Positions 41,560-50,337 of a stretch of 64,000 nt of DNA are shown piece after piece. The stretch's first letter is position 1, and every line of letters begins with the position of its first letter. The position numbers and the translations under genes were made by a program. A model generated the notes under the pieces. The model was not told the DNA's origin, did no database searches, and was given only the letters and a program-made list of their open reading frames with translations. Origin of the DNA: WHSW01 sp963729075 (lineage in GTDB: Bacteria; Actinomycetota; Thermoleophilia; Solirubrobacterales; 70-9); assembly GCA_963729075.1 (NCBI GenBank), contig CAVSMU010000010.1:372001-436000 (forward strand). The letters run 5' to 3'.

Positions 41560-43368
41560 ATGCCCGACCACGAGCTGATCCTGATCGCCGGGCTGCTGCT
41601 CGCGATCGGACTCGCCGCCGCGAAGGTCGCAGACCGGGTTCGGGTCCCAGGCCTGCTGCTGTTCCTCGGCCTCGGGATGCTCGCCGGCTCGGAGGGCATC
41701 GGCGGGGTCGAGTTCGACGACGCCGAGCTCACCCGCACGCTGGGCACCATCGGCCTGGTCCTGATCCTGTTCGAGGGCGGCCTCAGCGCCGGCTGGACCG
41801 AGATCCGCCCCGTGCTCGGCACCGCGGTCTCACTGGCGACCCTGGGCACGGTCCTGACCGCGCTGCTCACGGGCGCGGCCGCGATCTGGCTCTTCGACCT
41901 GGGCACGCTCGAGGGCCTGATCCTCGGCTCGGCCGTGGCGGCCACCGACAGTGCCGCGATCTTCGCCGTGCTGCGCGGCTCGCGCCTGCGCCGGCGGCTG
42001 GCGCGGGCGCTCGAGGGCGAGTCGGGCATGAACGACCCGGTCGCGCTGCTGCTCGTCGTCGGCTTCATCGACTGGATCGAGATGACCGACTACGGCGTCG
42101 ACGACATGGCCCTAACCCTGGCGGGCAAGCTGGCCCTCGGGCTTGCGATCGGCTTCGTCGTCGGCCACGCGGCGCGCTGGGCCTTTCGCAACCTCGACCT
42201 GCCGAGCCCGGGGCTGTACCCCGTCGCCTCGGTCGCGACGGCGGCGCTCGCCTACGGGGTCGCCGAGATCGTCCACGGCTCGGGATTCCTCTCCGTGTAC
42301 GTCGCCGCGCTGATCCTCGGCACCGGCGTGGTGCCGGCGAAGCAGACGACCATCGCCTTCCACCAGGGCCTGTCCTGGGTCTCGCAGATCTCGCTCTTCT
42401 TCCTCCTCGGCCTGCTGGTGTTCCCCAGCCAGCTCGTCGACGTCGCCGCCGAGGCCCTGCTCCTCTCGGCCGCGCTCATGTTCGTCGCCCGGCCGCTGGC
42501 CGCGGTCGTCGCGAGTGCCCTGGCGCCGTTCGACATGCGCGAGCGACTGATGCTCGGCTGGGCCGGGCTGCGCGGCGCGATCCCGATCTGGCTCGCGACC
42601 TTCCCGGTGATCGCCGGCGTCGAGGGCGCCGACCAGATCTTCAACGCGATCTTCTTCGTCGTCGTCACCTCGACGCTGATCCAGGGGGCGACGTTCGAGC
42701 CGCTCGCCCAGCGACTCGGCTTGACCTCGACCGAGCCGGCGCTGCCGCGACCGCTGATCGAGACCGGGATCATCCGGCCGCTGGGCGGCGAGACGCTCGT
42801 CTGGCGCGTTGCCACGGGCGATGCCGCTGTCGGCCACATGATCAAGGACCTCGGGCTGCCACGCGAGGCGCTGGTCAACCTGATCATCCGCGGCGAGATC
42901 GCGATCCCGCCTCGCGGCTCGACCGAGATCGAGGCCGGCGACGAGCTGCACGTAGTCGTCCGGGCCGAGCAGCACGACGAGGTCGAGGCGATGACCGAGA
43001 GCTGGCGCACCGGGCCGCTCGGCGAGCCGCCGGTGCCGGCCCTGCCCCCGCGCGGGGCTCCGCAGGTCTTCTCGGTGCGGCGCTGGACCGAGGCCGACGG
43101 GGACCCGGCGCATCCCGAGGCCGTCGAAGGCACCGCCGTGCTCGCCAGACTGCGGCTGCGCCGCGACGGCGCCGGCTCGCTGGTGCTGCTCGCCGATGGT
43201 CGCTACGCGGTCGGCTCGCAGGAGCTGCTCGCGGTCGGCGGTCGGCGGGCGCTCGCCGACTGGGCCGCGCGGCGGATCCGCCGGCCCGGGCTCTCGAGCC
43301 AGGAGGTCGCGTGGTGGCAGGAGGTCGCCGGCGCCCTCGTCGCGCCGGCGCCCGGCGAGCGGGACTAG
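41560..43368 (+). CDS. Monovalent cation/proton antiporter (CPA1, NhaP2-like)
   Basis: A 602-residue antiporter. Twelve to thirteen hydrophobic segments fill the first 385 residues, with LGLGMLAGSEGIGGVEF, LFEGGLSAGW, the ion-binding region VAATDSAAIFAVLRGSRLRRR and GESGMNDPVALLLVV. The C-terminal part holds an RCK_C/TrkA_C-like regulatory domain (about 440-490) and further soluble sequence. Exchange of K+ or Na+ for H+ is expected. A GGGGGA site precedes ATG at 41560. It converges on rpe and shares a CTAG stop. Confidence 0.88.
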   Translation: MPDHELILIAGLLLAIGLAAAKVADRVRVPGLLLFLGLGMLAGSEGIGGVEFDDAELTRTLGTIGLVLILFEGGLSAGWTEIRPVLGTAVSLATLGTVLTALLTGAAAIWLFDLGTLEGLILGSAVAATDSAAIFAVLRGSRLRRRLARALEGESGMNDPVALLLVVGFIDWIEMTDYGVDDMALTLAGKLALGLAIGFVVGHAARWAFRNLDLPSPGLYPVASVATAALAYGVAEIVHGSGFLSVYVAALILGTGVVPAKQTTIAFHQGLSWVSQISLFFLLGLLVFPSQLVDVAAEALLLSAALMFVARPLAAVVASALAPFDMRERLMLGWAGLRGAIPIWLATFPVIAGVEGADQIFNAIFFVVVTSTLIQGATFEPLAQRLGLTSTEPALPRPLIETGIIRPLGGETLVWRVATGDAAVGHMIKDLGLPREALVNLIIRGEIAIPPRGSTEIEAGDELHVVVRAEQHDEVEAMTESWRTGPLGEPPVPALPPRGAPQVFSVRRWTEADGDPAHPEAVEGTAVLARLRLRRDGAGSLVLLADGRYAVGSQELLAVGGRRALADWAARRIRRPGLSSQEVAWWQEVAGALVAPAPGERD

Positions 43369-44042
43369 TCCGCGGCGGCCGCCGCCGCGATCCGCCGGTA
43401 CGCCTCGGCGGGGTCGTCGGAGCCGAAGATCGCGGACCCGGCGACGAAGAGGCGCGCCCCGGCGTCGGCGACCGCGCCGACCGTGTCGACGTCGATCCCC
43501 CCGTCGACCTCGATCACCGCGCTCGGCAGCAGCTCGGCGAGCCGGGCGACCTTCTCCGGCGACCGCTCGATGAACGGCTGGCCGCCCCAGCCCGGGTTCA
43601 CCGTCATGCAGAGGACGTGGTCCGCCACGCCGTCGAGCTCGCGGACGGACTCCGGCGGCGTCCCCGGGTTGATCGCGATCCCGGCCAGACAGCCGGCCTC
43701 GCGGATCGCGTTCAGGGTCCGGTTGGTGTGCGGGTCGGCCTCCTCGTGCACGATGATGCAGTCGGCCCCGGCGCTTGCGAAATCGCCGATCTGCGCCGCG
43801 GGCTGCTCGATCATCAGGTGGACGTCGAGCGCCCCGCCCGCGTCGTGGACCTGATCGGCGATCGCCCCCGCGACCAGCGGGCCGATCGTGATGGGCGGGA
43901 CGAAGTGACCGTCCATCACGTCGACGTGGATCACCCGCGCGCCCGCGTCCATCACCTCCGCGACCTGGTCGCCCAGACGGGCGAAATCGGCGGAGAGGAT
44001 CGACGGCGCGACCCGCCGACCGGCGTATGCCTCTGCGCTCAC
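43365..44042 (-). CDS. rpe: Ribulose-phosphate 3-epimerase
   Basis: A 225-residue TIM-barrel enzyme of the pentose phosphate pathway. PSILSADFARLGDQ, the metal histidines in VIHVDVMDGHFVPP and DVHLMI, MTVNPGWGGQPF and EVDGGIDVDTV are all present. The GTG start at 44042 overlaps the zinc-ribbon gene stop by 4 nt. It is the last gene of the priA to rpe unit. Confidence 0.96.
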   Translation of the reverse strand: MSAEAYAGRRVAPSILSADFARLGDQVAEVMDAGARVIHVDVMDGHFVPPITIGPLVAGAIADQVHDAGGALDVHLMIEQPAAQIGDFASAGADCIIVHEEADPHTNRTLNAIREAGCLAGIAINPGTPPESVRELDGVADHVLCMTVNPGWGGQPFIERSPEKVARLAELLPSAVIEVDGGIDVDTVGAVADAGARLFVAGSAIFGSDDPAEAYRRIAAAAAAD

Positions 44043-44275
44043 ACCATCCTCAGCATCGAGGCGCCGCACTGCTGGCAGCGCAGGTCCTCGTCGGCCGCCA
44101 TGCGGACCATGGTCTGGTGCTCGCCGCACTCCGGACAAGCCGAGACGAGCTCGTAGCGGCTGAGACAGTAGACGCAGCGGTAGCGGCCCGGGAGCTGGGT
44201 CGGGCGCAGCCACGGCTCGCCGCAGCCGGGGCAGGCCGGCCGGCGCAGGGTCTCGTCGCCCGTGCTGCCGCTCAT
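44039..44275 (-). CDS. Zinc-ribbon protein (78 aa)
   Basis: A small protein with four CxxC pairs (CPGCGEP, CVYCLSR, CPECGEH, CQQCGAS) spaced as two zinc ribbons. The function is unknown; such proteins may bind nucleic acid or partner proteins. It is coupled by 4-nt overlaps to rsmB upstream and rpe downstream, so it is co-expressed with both. Its length and cysteine layout are complete. Confidence 0.8.
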   Translation of the reverse strand: MSGSTGDETLRRPACPGCGEPWLRPTQLPGRYRCVYCLSRYELVSACPECGEHQTMVRMAADEDLRCQQCGASMLRMV

Positions 44276-45657
44276 CCGCGTTCGGGGCGTCGGAACCGGG
44301 CAACGAAGAAGCCGGTGGTGCGGTCACGATTCGGCAGCAGCTGGAGGAAGCGCCGGTCGAGGCGCGAGGCGAGCGATCGATGGCGCGCGCCGAGGTCGTC
44401 GATCACGACCTCGGCGTAGTCGGGGGCGGTCTCCGCCACGGCCTCGTTCTCGCGGACGGAGATCGTGCAGGTCGAATAGACGAGCGTCCCACCGGGACGC
44501 AGCGCCCGCGCGGCGCGGACGAGCAGCCGCCGCTGTAGCGCCGCGAGCCGCTCGCGCGTCTCCGGCGACTTGCGCCAGCGGGCGTCGGGCCGCGACGCCA
44601 ACGTTCCGAGATCGGTGCAGGGCGGGTCCAAGAGGATCCGATCGTAGCCAGAGCCCAGGTCGGCCTCGGCCGCGTCGGCGACCTCGACCCGCGCGCAGCC
44701 GACACCGGCGCGGGCGCAGAGCGCGGCCACCTCCTCCGCCCTGCGCGCGTCGACCTCGAACGAGACCAGCTCGCCGCGGTTCTCCATCCGGGCCGCGATG
44801 GCGGTCGTCTTGATCCCCGGACCGGCGCAGATGTCGAGCACGCGCTCGCCCGGGCGCGGGTCGAGCAGCGCGACGACGGCCTGCGACCCGCGCGACTGCG
44901 GGATCAGTTCGCCTGTGGCGACCCGCGCGCCGACGGCATCGCCGGCCGCGTCGACGACGATCCCGGCCGCCGGATCGAGCAGCCGGCCCGAACCGGGACC
45001 CGAGACCTCCAGCCCCGCGGCGCGCAGTTCCCCCGCCAGCCCGGCGGGCATCGCTCGGAGGGTGTTGACGCGAAACGCCGCCTCGCGAGGCTCGTTCATC
45101 GCGGCCATCAGCAGCACCGCCTCGGGACCGCCGAGCTCCTCCCACCACATCCGCGCCAGCCACTCGGGGTACGAGTGCGCGATCGCCGCTCCCTCCGGCG
45201 TCGAGTCGTCGAGGCGCGCGAGCAGCTGCTCCCGCTCGTCGGCCGCCCGGCGAAGCACAGCGTTCACGAAGCCCGATGCCGCGCGCGCGCGGCCCCGGGG
45301 CGCGCCGTCACCGAGCGCGCCGGCCTTGGCCAGCTCGACGGCCTGGTCGACCGCGGCGTGGTCGGCGGGGTGATCGGAGAACATGAGCTCGTAGAGCCCC
45401 AGACGCAGCGCTGCGAGCGCCGCCGCGTCGACCCGCCGTCGGCGGGCGAGCTCGGCGATCAGGTGGTCGCTCGTGCCGCGGCGCTGCACGGCTCCGTAGG
45501 CGAGCCTGCGCGCCAGGGCCAGCTCCCGGCCCTCCAGCCCGGCCCTCGCGGCGGTCGCGGTGAACGCGCGGTCGGTCCAGGCGCCGTCGTCGAACGTACG
45601 CCGCACGACCTCGTACGCGGCCCGGCGCGCCGGCGTCAGCTCCGTCGCGGAGCTCAC
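44272..45657 (-). CDS. rsmB: 16S rRNA (cytosine967-C5)-methyltransferase
   Basis: A 461-residue enzyme. The N-terminal NusB-like RNA-binding domain (1 to about 140) includes LALARRLAYGAVQRRG. The methyltransferase domain has SAM motif VLDICAGPGIKTTAIA, DPPCTDLGTLASRPDARWR with the product-release Cys, and STCTISVREN with the catalytic Cys. It modifies C967 of 16S rRNA. The gene follows fmt with a 4-nt overlap, a classic fmt-rsmB pair. Confidence 0.95.
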   Translation of the reverse strand: MSSATELTPARRAAYEVVRRTFDDGAWTDRAFTATAARAGLEGRELALARRLAYGAVQRRGTSDHLIAELARRRRVDAAALAALRLGLYELMFSDHPADHAAVDQAVELAKAGALGDGAPRGRARAASGFVNAVLRRAADEREQLLARLDDSTPEGAAIAHSYPEWLARMWWEELGGPEAVLLMAAMNEPREAAFRVNTLRAMPAGLAGELRAAGLEVSGPGSGRLLDPAAGIVVDAAGDAVGARVATGELIPQSRGSQAVVALLDPRPGERVLDICAGPGIKTTAIAARMENRGELVSFEVDARRAEEVAALCARAGVGCARVEVADAAEADLGSGYDRILLDPPCTDLGTLASRPDARWRKSPETRERLAALQRRLLVRAARALRPGGTLVYSTCTISVRENEAVAETAPDYAEVVIDDLGARHRSLASRLDRRFLQLLPNRDRTTGFFVARFRRPERG

Positions 45658-46556
45658 GCCGGGCGCGGCGGCGGGTGGCCGCGCAGGTAGGCCGCGGCGT
45701 CCATCTCGCGGCCGCCGGCGGGCCGAACCCGCAGCAGCCTCAGCACTCCCTCCGCGCAGCCGAGCCGCAGGCCGTCGTCGGTCGCGATCGCTCCCTGCGC
45801 GAGCTCGCCGGGCTCGGCGGCGGCCTCCAGGACGCCCAGGCGGTCGCCGCCTTCGAGCTCGAGGTAGGTGGACACGTGCGGGGTCAGCGCCCGCACCAAG
45901 CGCTCGAGCTCCAACGCGGGGCGGGCTGGATCGAGCCGGCGCTCGGCCGGGTCGATCTTCGCCGCGTAGGTGGCAAGCGCGTCGTCCTGCTCGCGAAGCT
46001 CGAGCTCGCCGGCGGCGCGCAGGTCGAGCGCCTCGACCATGAGCTCGCCGCCGACCTTCGCGAGCCGCGCCGCGAGCGCGCCGTAGTCGTCGTCGCCGAT
46101 CGCAAGAGATCGCTGGAGCGCGATCGGCCCGGAGTCGAGCTCCTCGATCACGCGAAGGATCGTGACGCCGGTCTCCGCGTCGCCGGCCATCAGGGCGCGC
46201 TCGATAGGTGCGGCGCCCCGCCAGCGGGGCAGCAGCGAGGGATGGACGTTGAGCAGCTCGATTTCCGACAGCAGCGGCTCGCGGATCAGCTGGCCGAAGG
46301 CGCAGACGACCCCGGCCTGGGGCTTCACGGCCAGGACGCGGTCGAGTTCCCGCGACTCGCTGGCGTCCTCGGTCTGCAGCAGCTCGACCCCGAGCTCGCG
46401 CGCGGCATCAGCGGCCGGCGGCGAGGCGAGCCTGCGCCCGCGCCCCCGTGGCCGGTCGACGGGTGTGACGACCAGCGCGGGCCGGTGCTCGCTTCGCGCA
46501 AGGCGCTCGAGGACGGTGACCGCGAAATCCGAGGTGCCGAAGAAGACCGTGCGCAC
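45654..46556 (-). CDS. fmt: Methionyl-tRNA formyltransferase
   Basis: A 300-residue enzyme that formylates initiator Met-tRNA. MRTVFFGTSDFAVTVLERLA begins the N-terminal domain, and LNVHPSLLPRWRGAAPIERA holds the catalytic Asn/His region; GVTILRVIEELDSG follows. The C-terminal tRNA-binding domain (about 200-300) is intact. It lies 9 nt after def, its functional counterpart. Confidence 0.96.
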   Translation of the reverse strand: MRTVFFGTSDFAVTVLERLARSEHRPALVVTPVDRPRGRGRRLASPPAADAARELGVELLQTEDASESRELDRVLAVKPQAGVVCAFGQLIREPLLSEIELLNVHPSLLPRWRGAAPIERALMAGDAETGVTILRVIEELDSGPIALQRSLAIGDDDYGALAARLAKVGGELMVEALDLRAAGELELREQDDALATYAAKIDPAERRLDPARPALELERLVRALTPHVSTYLELEGGDRLGVLEAAAEPGELAQGAIATDDGLRLGCAEGVLRLLRVRPAGGREMDAAAYLRGHPPPRPA

Positions 46557-46565
46557 TCGGGCCGG

Positions 46566-47192
46566 CTATGTGTCCGAGTGCTCGTCGTCCTCGGCGCTCG
46601 GGCTGTAGGCGGTGCCCTCGCGCAGGGCCCGCAGCGCCTGCTTGCGCTGGTCGCGATCCGTGCGATCCAGAATCAGGACGCCGTCGAGGTGGTCGATCTC
46701 GTGCTGGAGCACCCTCGCCTCGAGGCCGGACGCCTCGAGCACCAACGGCTCGCCGCGCACGTCGCGGCCACGGATGCGAGCGTGGAGCGGTCGCTCGACG
46801 TCGACGCCGATCCCGGGAAGGCTCAGGCATCCCTCCTCCGCGACCGCGAGCTCGTCGGAGAGCCACTCGATCTCGGGGTTGGCGACCGCGGTCGGCGTCG
46901 CCTCGGCCCCCGCCTGAAAGACCAGCAGCCGTCGCAGTAAGCCGAGCTGCGTCGCGGCCAGGCCGACGCCCATCGCGCCGTGCATGATCGCCACCATCCG
47001 CTCGACCTCGCGCGCGAGCTCGGCGTCATACTCGCGCACGTCGGAGGCCTTCGACCGCAGCACCGGGTCGCCGAACGTGCGGACCTCGGCCAGCGCGGTC
47101 GCCCTGCGCTCGCGCTCCTCCTCGCTGAGCCCGTCGCCGGCCGACGATTCGACCTCCGTGTCCAGGACCTCGTGTTCCGCCGTCTCGCTCAT
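46566..47192 (-). CDS. def: Peptide deformylase
   Basis: A 208-residue deformylase that removes the N-formyl group from nascent proteins. Motif 1 is GVGLAATQ, motif 2 EEGCLSLPG and motif 3 QHEIDHLDG, giving the Cys/His/His metal site. Both ends carry acidic extensions of about 30 and 20 residues. It precedes fmt, and the 240-bp gap to priA contains two palindromes. Confidence 0.96.
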   Translation of the reverse strand: MSETAEHEVLDTEVESSAGDGLSEEERERRATALAEVRTFGDPVLRSKASDVREYDAELAREVERMVAIMHGAMGVGLAATQLGLLRRLLVFQAGAEATPTAVANPEIEWLSDELAVAEEGCLSLPGIGVDVERPLHARIRGRDVRGEPLVLEASGLEARVLQHEIDHLDGVLILDRTDRDQRKQALRALREGTAYSPSAEDDEHSDT

Positions 47193-47314
47193 CGCTTACG
47201 AGTCTAGGTCCACGGGGCGACGAGCCGGGGCGCAGCCCCGTCGCGGGGGCAGGGACTGGTCAAGTAGGGGTGGGCGGAGCGTGGCGCGGGCGCGAGCGGC
47301 GCGCTCCAGCGTGT

Positions 47315-47353
47315 TTGGCGCCTTGGTGCCGTATAGCGGCAGTAACGCGCCAA
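47315..47353. repeat. 39-nt palindromic element A (def-priA gap)
   Basis: The layout is a 7-bp outer stem (TTGGCGC/GCGCCAA), 5-nt spacers, a 5-bp inner stem (TGCCG/CGGCA) and a 5-nt loop. A second element 70 nt away has the identical layout and outer arms but a different, fully paired inner stem. It lies between priA and def, both on the minus strand. Confidence 0.75.
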
Positions 47354-47384
47354 CGTCGCCGCGGAATCCGTGCCGAGCTCGCGA

Positions 47385-47423
47385 TTGGCGCCTTACTCGT
47401 CCGTCAGACGACTAAAGCGCCAA
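47385..47423. repeat. 39-nt palindromic element B (def-priA gap)
   Basis: The outer arms TTGGCGC/GCGCCAA equal those of element A, and the inner stem is TCGTC/GACGA, again 5 bp with a 5-nt loop. The spacer CTTA on one side faces CTAAA on the other. It ends 8 nt before the priA stop. The rest of the gap (47193-47314) holds only a short GC hairpin and no gene. Confidence 0.75.
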
Positions 47424-47431
47424 CGGCCGCC

Positions 47432-49654
47432 TCACTGCGCGTCGACGTCCACCGCGACGGAGAGCTCGCGCAGCTCGCGGGCGGCCGCGGCGGCTTCGAC
47501 CGCCGCGCGGACGGCGGCGACGGCGGCGGCGCGCTCGCCGGACTTGACGAGCAGCTGGCGCCGCTCGCGGCCGCGCAGCCGAAACCGTGGCGCCGGCCCG
47601 AGCGCCGTGGCGTCGGCGGGAAGCGTCTCGTCGAGCTCCGCGCGCAGGGCGCCGGCCGCCGCCTCGAGGCGCGCGAGGTCGCTGCCCGCGAGCTCGATCC
47701 GGATCAGGTGCGAGAAGGGCGGATAGGCGAGCTCGCGGCGGCGTTCGAGCTCGCCGGCGAGAAACGCCGCGGCGTCGTGGGCCGCGGCATGGCGGATCGC
47801 CGCGGCCCCGGGCGCCAGGGTCTGCACCAGCACCCGTCCGCCCCGCGCGCCGCGGCCGCTGCGCCCGGCGAGCTGGGCGACGAGGGCGAAGGTGCGCTCC
47901 TCGGCGCGGAAGTCCGGGAACCGCAGCGTCGCGTCCGCGTCGAGGATGACGCCGAGGACGACGTCGGGGAAGTCGTGGCCCTTGGCGACCATCTGCGTGC
48001 CGACCAGCACCCCGGCCGGAGCCGCCTGGAACTCGCTCAGGATCCGCAGGTGGCCCCCGGGGTCCGCGGCCGAGTCCGAGTCGAGCCGGAAGACCGGGAG
48101 CGGGGCCATCAGCTCCGCCAGCAGCCGCTCGATCCGCTCGCTCCCGGCCCCGGCGCGCGACAGCGTCACCGAACCGCAATCCGGGCATTTCGCCGGCGCG
48201 GCCTCGCGGTGCCCGCAGTGATGGCAATGCAGCCCGCTGACCCGGTGCAGGACGAGCGAGACGTCACAGTCCGGGCACCGCCAGGCGCGCCCGCACTCGC
48301 GGCAGGAGAGGTGAACGGACCATCCCCGGCGGTTGATCAGGACGATGCCCTTCCCGCTGTGGGCTCGCAGATCGACCAGTGCCTCTCTGGTGCGCGGCGC
48401 GAGCGGGCCCTCGCGCCCGTCACGCCCGCGCATGTCGATCACCTCGACCGCCGGGAGCGCCCGGCCGTCGACGCGACGCGGAAGCTCGAGCCGCTCGAAC
48501 CGAAGCCATGACTCCGGCCGCGGCGTCGCGGAGCCGAAGACCGCTACCGCACCGCAATCCGCGGCGCGGCGGCGAGCGACCTCGCGGGCGTCATAGCGTG
48601 GATCGCCCTCCTGCTTGTAGGAGGTGTCGTGCTCCTCGTCGCACACGATCAGGCCGAGCCCCGAGATCGGCGCGAACGCCGCCGAGCGGGGCCCGACGCA
48701 GATCCGCGCCTCGCCCTCGCGCAGCCGATGCCACTCGTCGCGCCGCTCGCCGGCTCCGAGGCGTGAGTGCAGTACCGCGACCCGGTCGCCGAAGCGCGAC
48801 TCGAAGCGCGACACCGCCTGGGGTGTCATCCCGATCTCGGGCACGAGCACGATCGCGCCGCGACCGCGTGCCAGCGCCGCCTCGGCCGCCGCGAGGTAGA
48901 CCTCGGTCTTGCCCGAGCCGGTGACCCCGTGCAGCAACAGCTCTCCGCCCTGCGAGGCGTGAGCCGAGCTGCGCCGCTGTTGAGGCGCCTTCTGTCCGTC
49001 GAGCCCGGCGACGATCCGAGCCACGGCGGCACGCTGAGCCGCGTCGAGCCTGACCGGGTGCGCCGGGGCCCCGATCCGCGCGGTCGCCGGGCGCCGGCGG
49101 ACGGCGCGCTCGCCCAGGCGCACCAGCCCGCGACGCTCGAGCCGGCGCAGCACGTCGCGGCCGACGCCCTCGGCGGCCAACTCGGCGGCGCGCAACTCGC
49201 GCCCCGCGGCGCAGAGGCGCTCCAGCGCCGCGCGCTGGCGCGAGCCGAGCCCGGTGTCGGAGCCGAGCGCCGCCCGCGCGTCGGCGGTGGCCTCGACCAC
49301 CGACTCGCTGCGGGCGCGCGTCTGTCCCCTCGCGGTCGCGGTTCCCGGGGGGAGCACCAGCTCGAGTCCGCGGGCGGGAGTCGAGCAGTATTCGCGCGCG
49401 ACCCAGAGGCCCAGCCTGATCAGGTCCGGCGGGGCGCCGGCCTCGAGGGCCTCGATCGGCTCGGCCAGGCGCTCGGGCGGCAGGGCGCTCCCCTCCGCGA
49501 GGTCGACGACCACGCCGAGCACCCGCCGGCGGCCGAAGGGGACGAGGAGGACCGTTCCGACTCCGACATCGCCCAGGCGCTCGGGTAGGCGGTAGTCGAA
49601 CGGGCCGCGCAGCGCCCGCGCGTTCGTCAGCGGCTCGACCTTGGCAATCGACAT
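47432..49654 (-). CDS. priA: Primosomal protein N' (PriA helicase)
   Basis: A 740-residue replication-restart helicase. Walker A is GVTGSGKTEV, motif II DEEHDTSYKQ, and four cysteine pairs (CRECG, CPDCD, CHHCG, CPDCG) bind two zincs; GTQMVAKGHDFPDV and LAGRSGRGARGG follow. An insert KAPQQRRSSAHASQGG, encoded by a dispersed repeat, sits just before LLLHGVTGSGK. The N-terminal 3'-end-binding domain (PFDYRLPERL) is present. It leads the priA-def-fmt-rsmB group. Confidence 0.96.
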   Translation of the reverse strand: MSIAKVEPLTNARALRGPFDYRLPERLGDVGVGTVLLVPFGRRRVLGVVVDLAEGSALPPERLAEPIEALEAGAPPDLIRLGLWVAREYCSTPARGLELVLPPGTATARGQTRARSESVVEATADARAALGSDTGLGSRQRAALERLCAAGRELRAAELAAEGVGRDVLRRLERRGLVRLGERAVRRRPATARIGAPAHPVRLDAAQRAAVARIVAGLDGQKAPQQRRSSAHASQGGELLLHGVTGSGKTEVYLAAAEAALARGRGAIVLVPEIGMTPQAVSRFESRFGDRVAVLHSRLGAGERRDEWHRLREGEARICVGPRSAAFAPISGLGLIVCDEEHDTSYKQEGDPRYDAREVARRRAADCGAVAVFGSATPRPESWLRFERLELPRRVDGRALPAVEVIDMRGRDGREGPLAPRTREALVDLRAHSGKGIVLINRRGWSVHLSCRECGRAWRCPDCDVSLVLHRVSGLHCHHCGHREAAPAKCPDCGSVTLSRAGAGSERIERLLAELMAPLPVFRLDSDSAADPGGHLRILSEFQAAPAGVLVGTQMVAKGHDFPDVVLGVILDADATLRFPDFRAEERTFALVAQLAGRSGRGARGGRVLVQTLAPGAAAIRHAAAHDAAAFLAGELERRRELAYPPFSHLIRIELAGSDLARLEAAAGALRAELDETLPADATALGPAPRFRLRGRERRQLLVKSGERAAAVAAVRAAVEAAAAARELRELSVAVDVDAQ
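48963..48990. repeat. 28-nt dispersed repeat, copy 2, inside priA
   Basis: This matches 24564-24591 at 27 of 28 bases. Read on the minus strand it encodes most of KAPQQRRSSA in PriA, a stretch that lies just before the Walker A motif. It is in frame, so the gene stays intact. Confidence 0.6.
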
Positions 49655-49664
49655 CGCCGGCCGA

Positions 49665-49709
49665 CGGTACGGACCGGCCCGGACGCGCGGGCGCGGGGGG
49701 TCCGTACCG
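49665..49709. promoter_or_regulatory. Long inverted repeat between priA and the PH-domain gene
   Basis: Perfect 11-bp arms, CGGTACGGACC and GGTCCGTACCG, flank a 23-nt GC-rich loop; outside them CCGACGG and CCGTCGG also pair. It lies in the 128-bp divergent gap, 10 bp from the priA start. It may be a hairpin in the priA leader or an operator with two half-sites. Confidence 0.45.
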
Positions 49710-49782
49710 GCCGTCGGCGGCCCGCAAACGCTGCCGAATTCGTGAGGACCTCGCCGGCGGAGCGCGCAGTAGGCTTCGCCCC

Positions 49783-50322
49783 GTGGCCCCGAAGCTCCAT
49801 CCGGGCGAGCGGATCCTCTACGAGGGCCACCCCTCCTGGCGAGCGATCCTCGACTTCTACTTGAAGGGCATCCTCGCGACCGCGGTCATTTGCCTCCTGG
49901 TCGCGCTCGCCACCGGCCTCATCGGCGACGAGACGAACAAGAGCCTGGTCGCCATCATCGCCCTGGTCGGCGTCGCCGTGACGATCCTTGCCGGGTTCGT
50001 CAAGCGCGTCGCGACCAGCTACACGATCACCGACCGCCGCCTGCACATCAAGCGCGGGATCGTCTCGCGAACGATCCAGGAGACGCGTCTCGAGCGGGTC
50101 CAGAACGTGAACTACCACCAGACGGTGACGCAGCGCATGCTCCAGGTCGGGGACGTGGACTTCGACACCGCGGCCGGCGACGACTACAACTTCGTCTTCA
50201 GCGGCGTCGCCGAGCCCGCCGACGTCGTCCACATGGTCGACTCGGCGACCCACCGCGGCGACGGCGGGGGCCTCGGCGGCGCGCCGATGCAGCAGCGCGA
50301 GCAGGCGCCACCGCCCGGCTGA
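49783..50322 (+). CDS. PH-domain (bPH2/YdbS-like) membrane protein
   Basis: A 179-residue protein. Two adjacent hydrophobic segments (about residues 26-46 and 53-71) are followed by a bacterial PH domain with the typical YTITDRRLHIKRGIVSRT and LERVQNVNYHQT. The Gly/Gln/Pro-rich tail is probably disordered. The function of the family is unknown. It starts with GTG and is divergent from priA and convergent with metK. Confidence 0.87.
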   Translation: MAPKLHPGERILYEGHPSWRAILDFYLKGILATAVICLLVALATGLIGDETNKSLVAIIALVGVAVTILAGFVKRVATSYTITDRRLHIKRGIVSRTIQETRLERVQNVNYHQTVTQRMLQVGDVDFDTAAGDDYNFVFSGVAEPADVVHMVDSATHRGDGGGLGGAPMQQREQAPPPG

Positions 50323-50337
50323 GCGCCCGCCTCGCGC

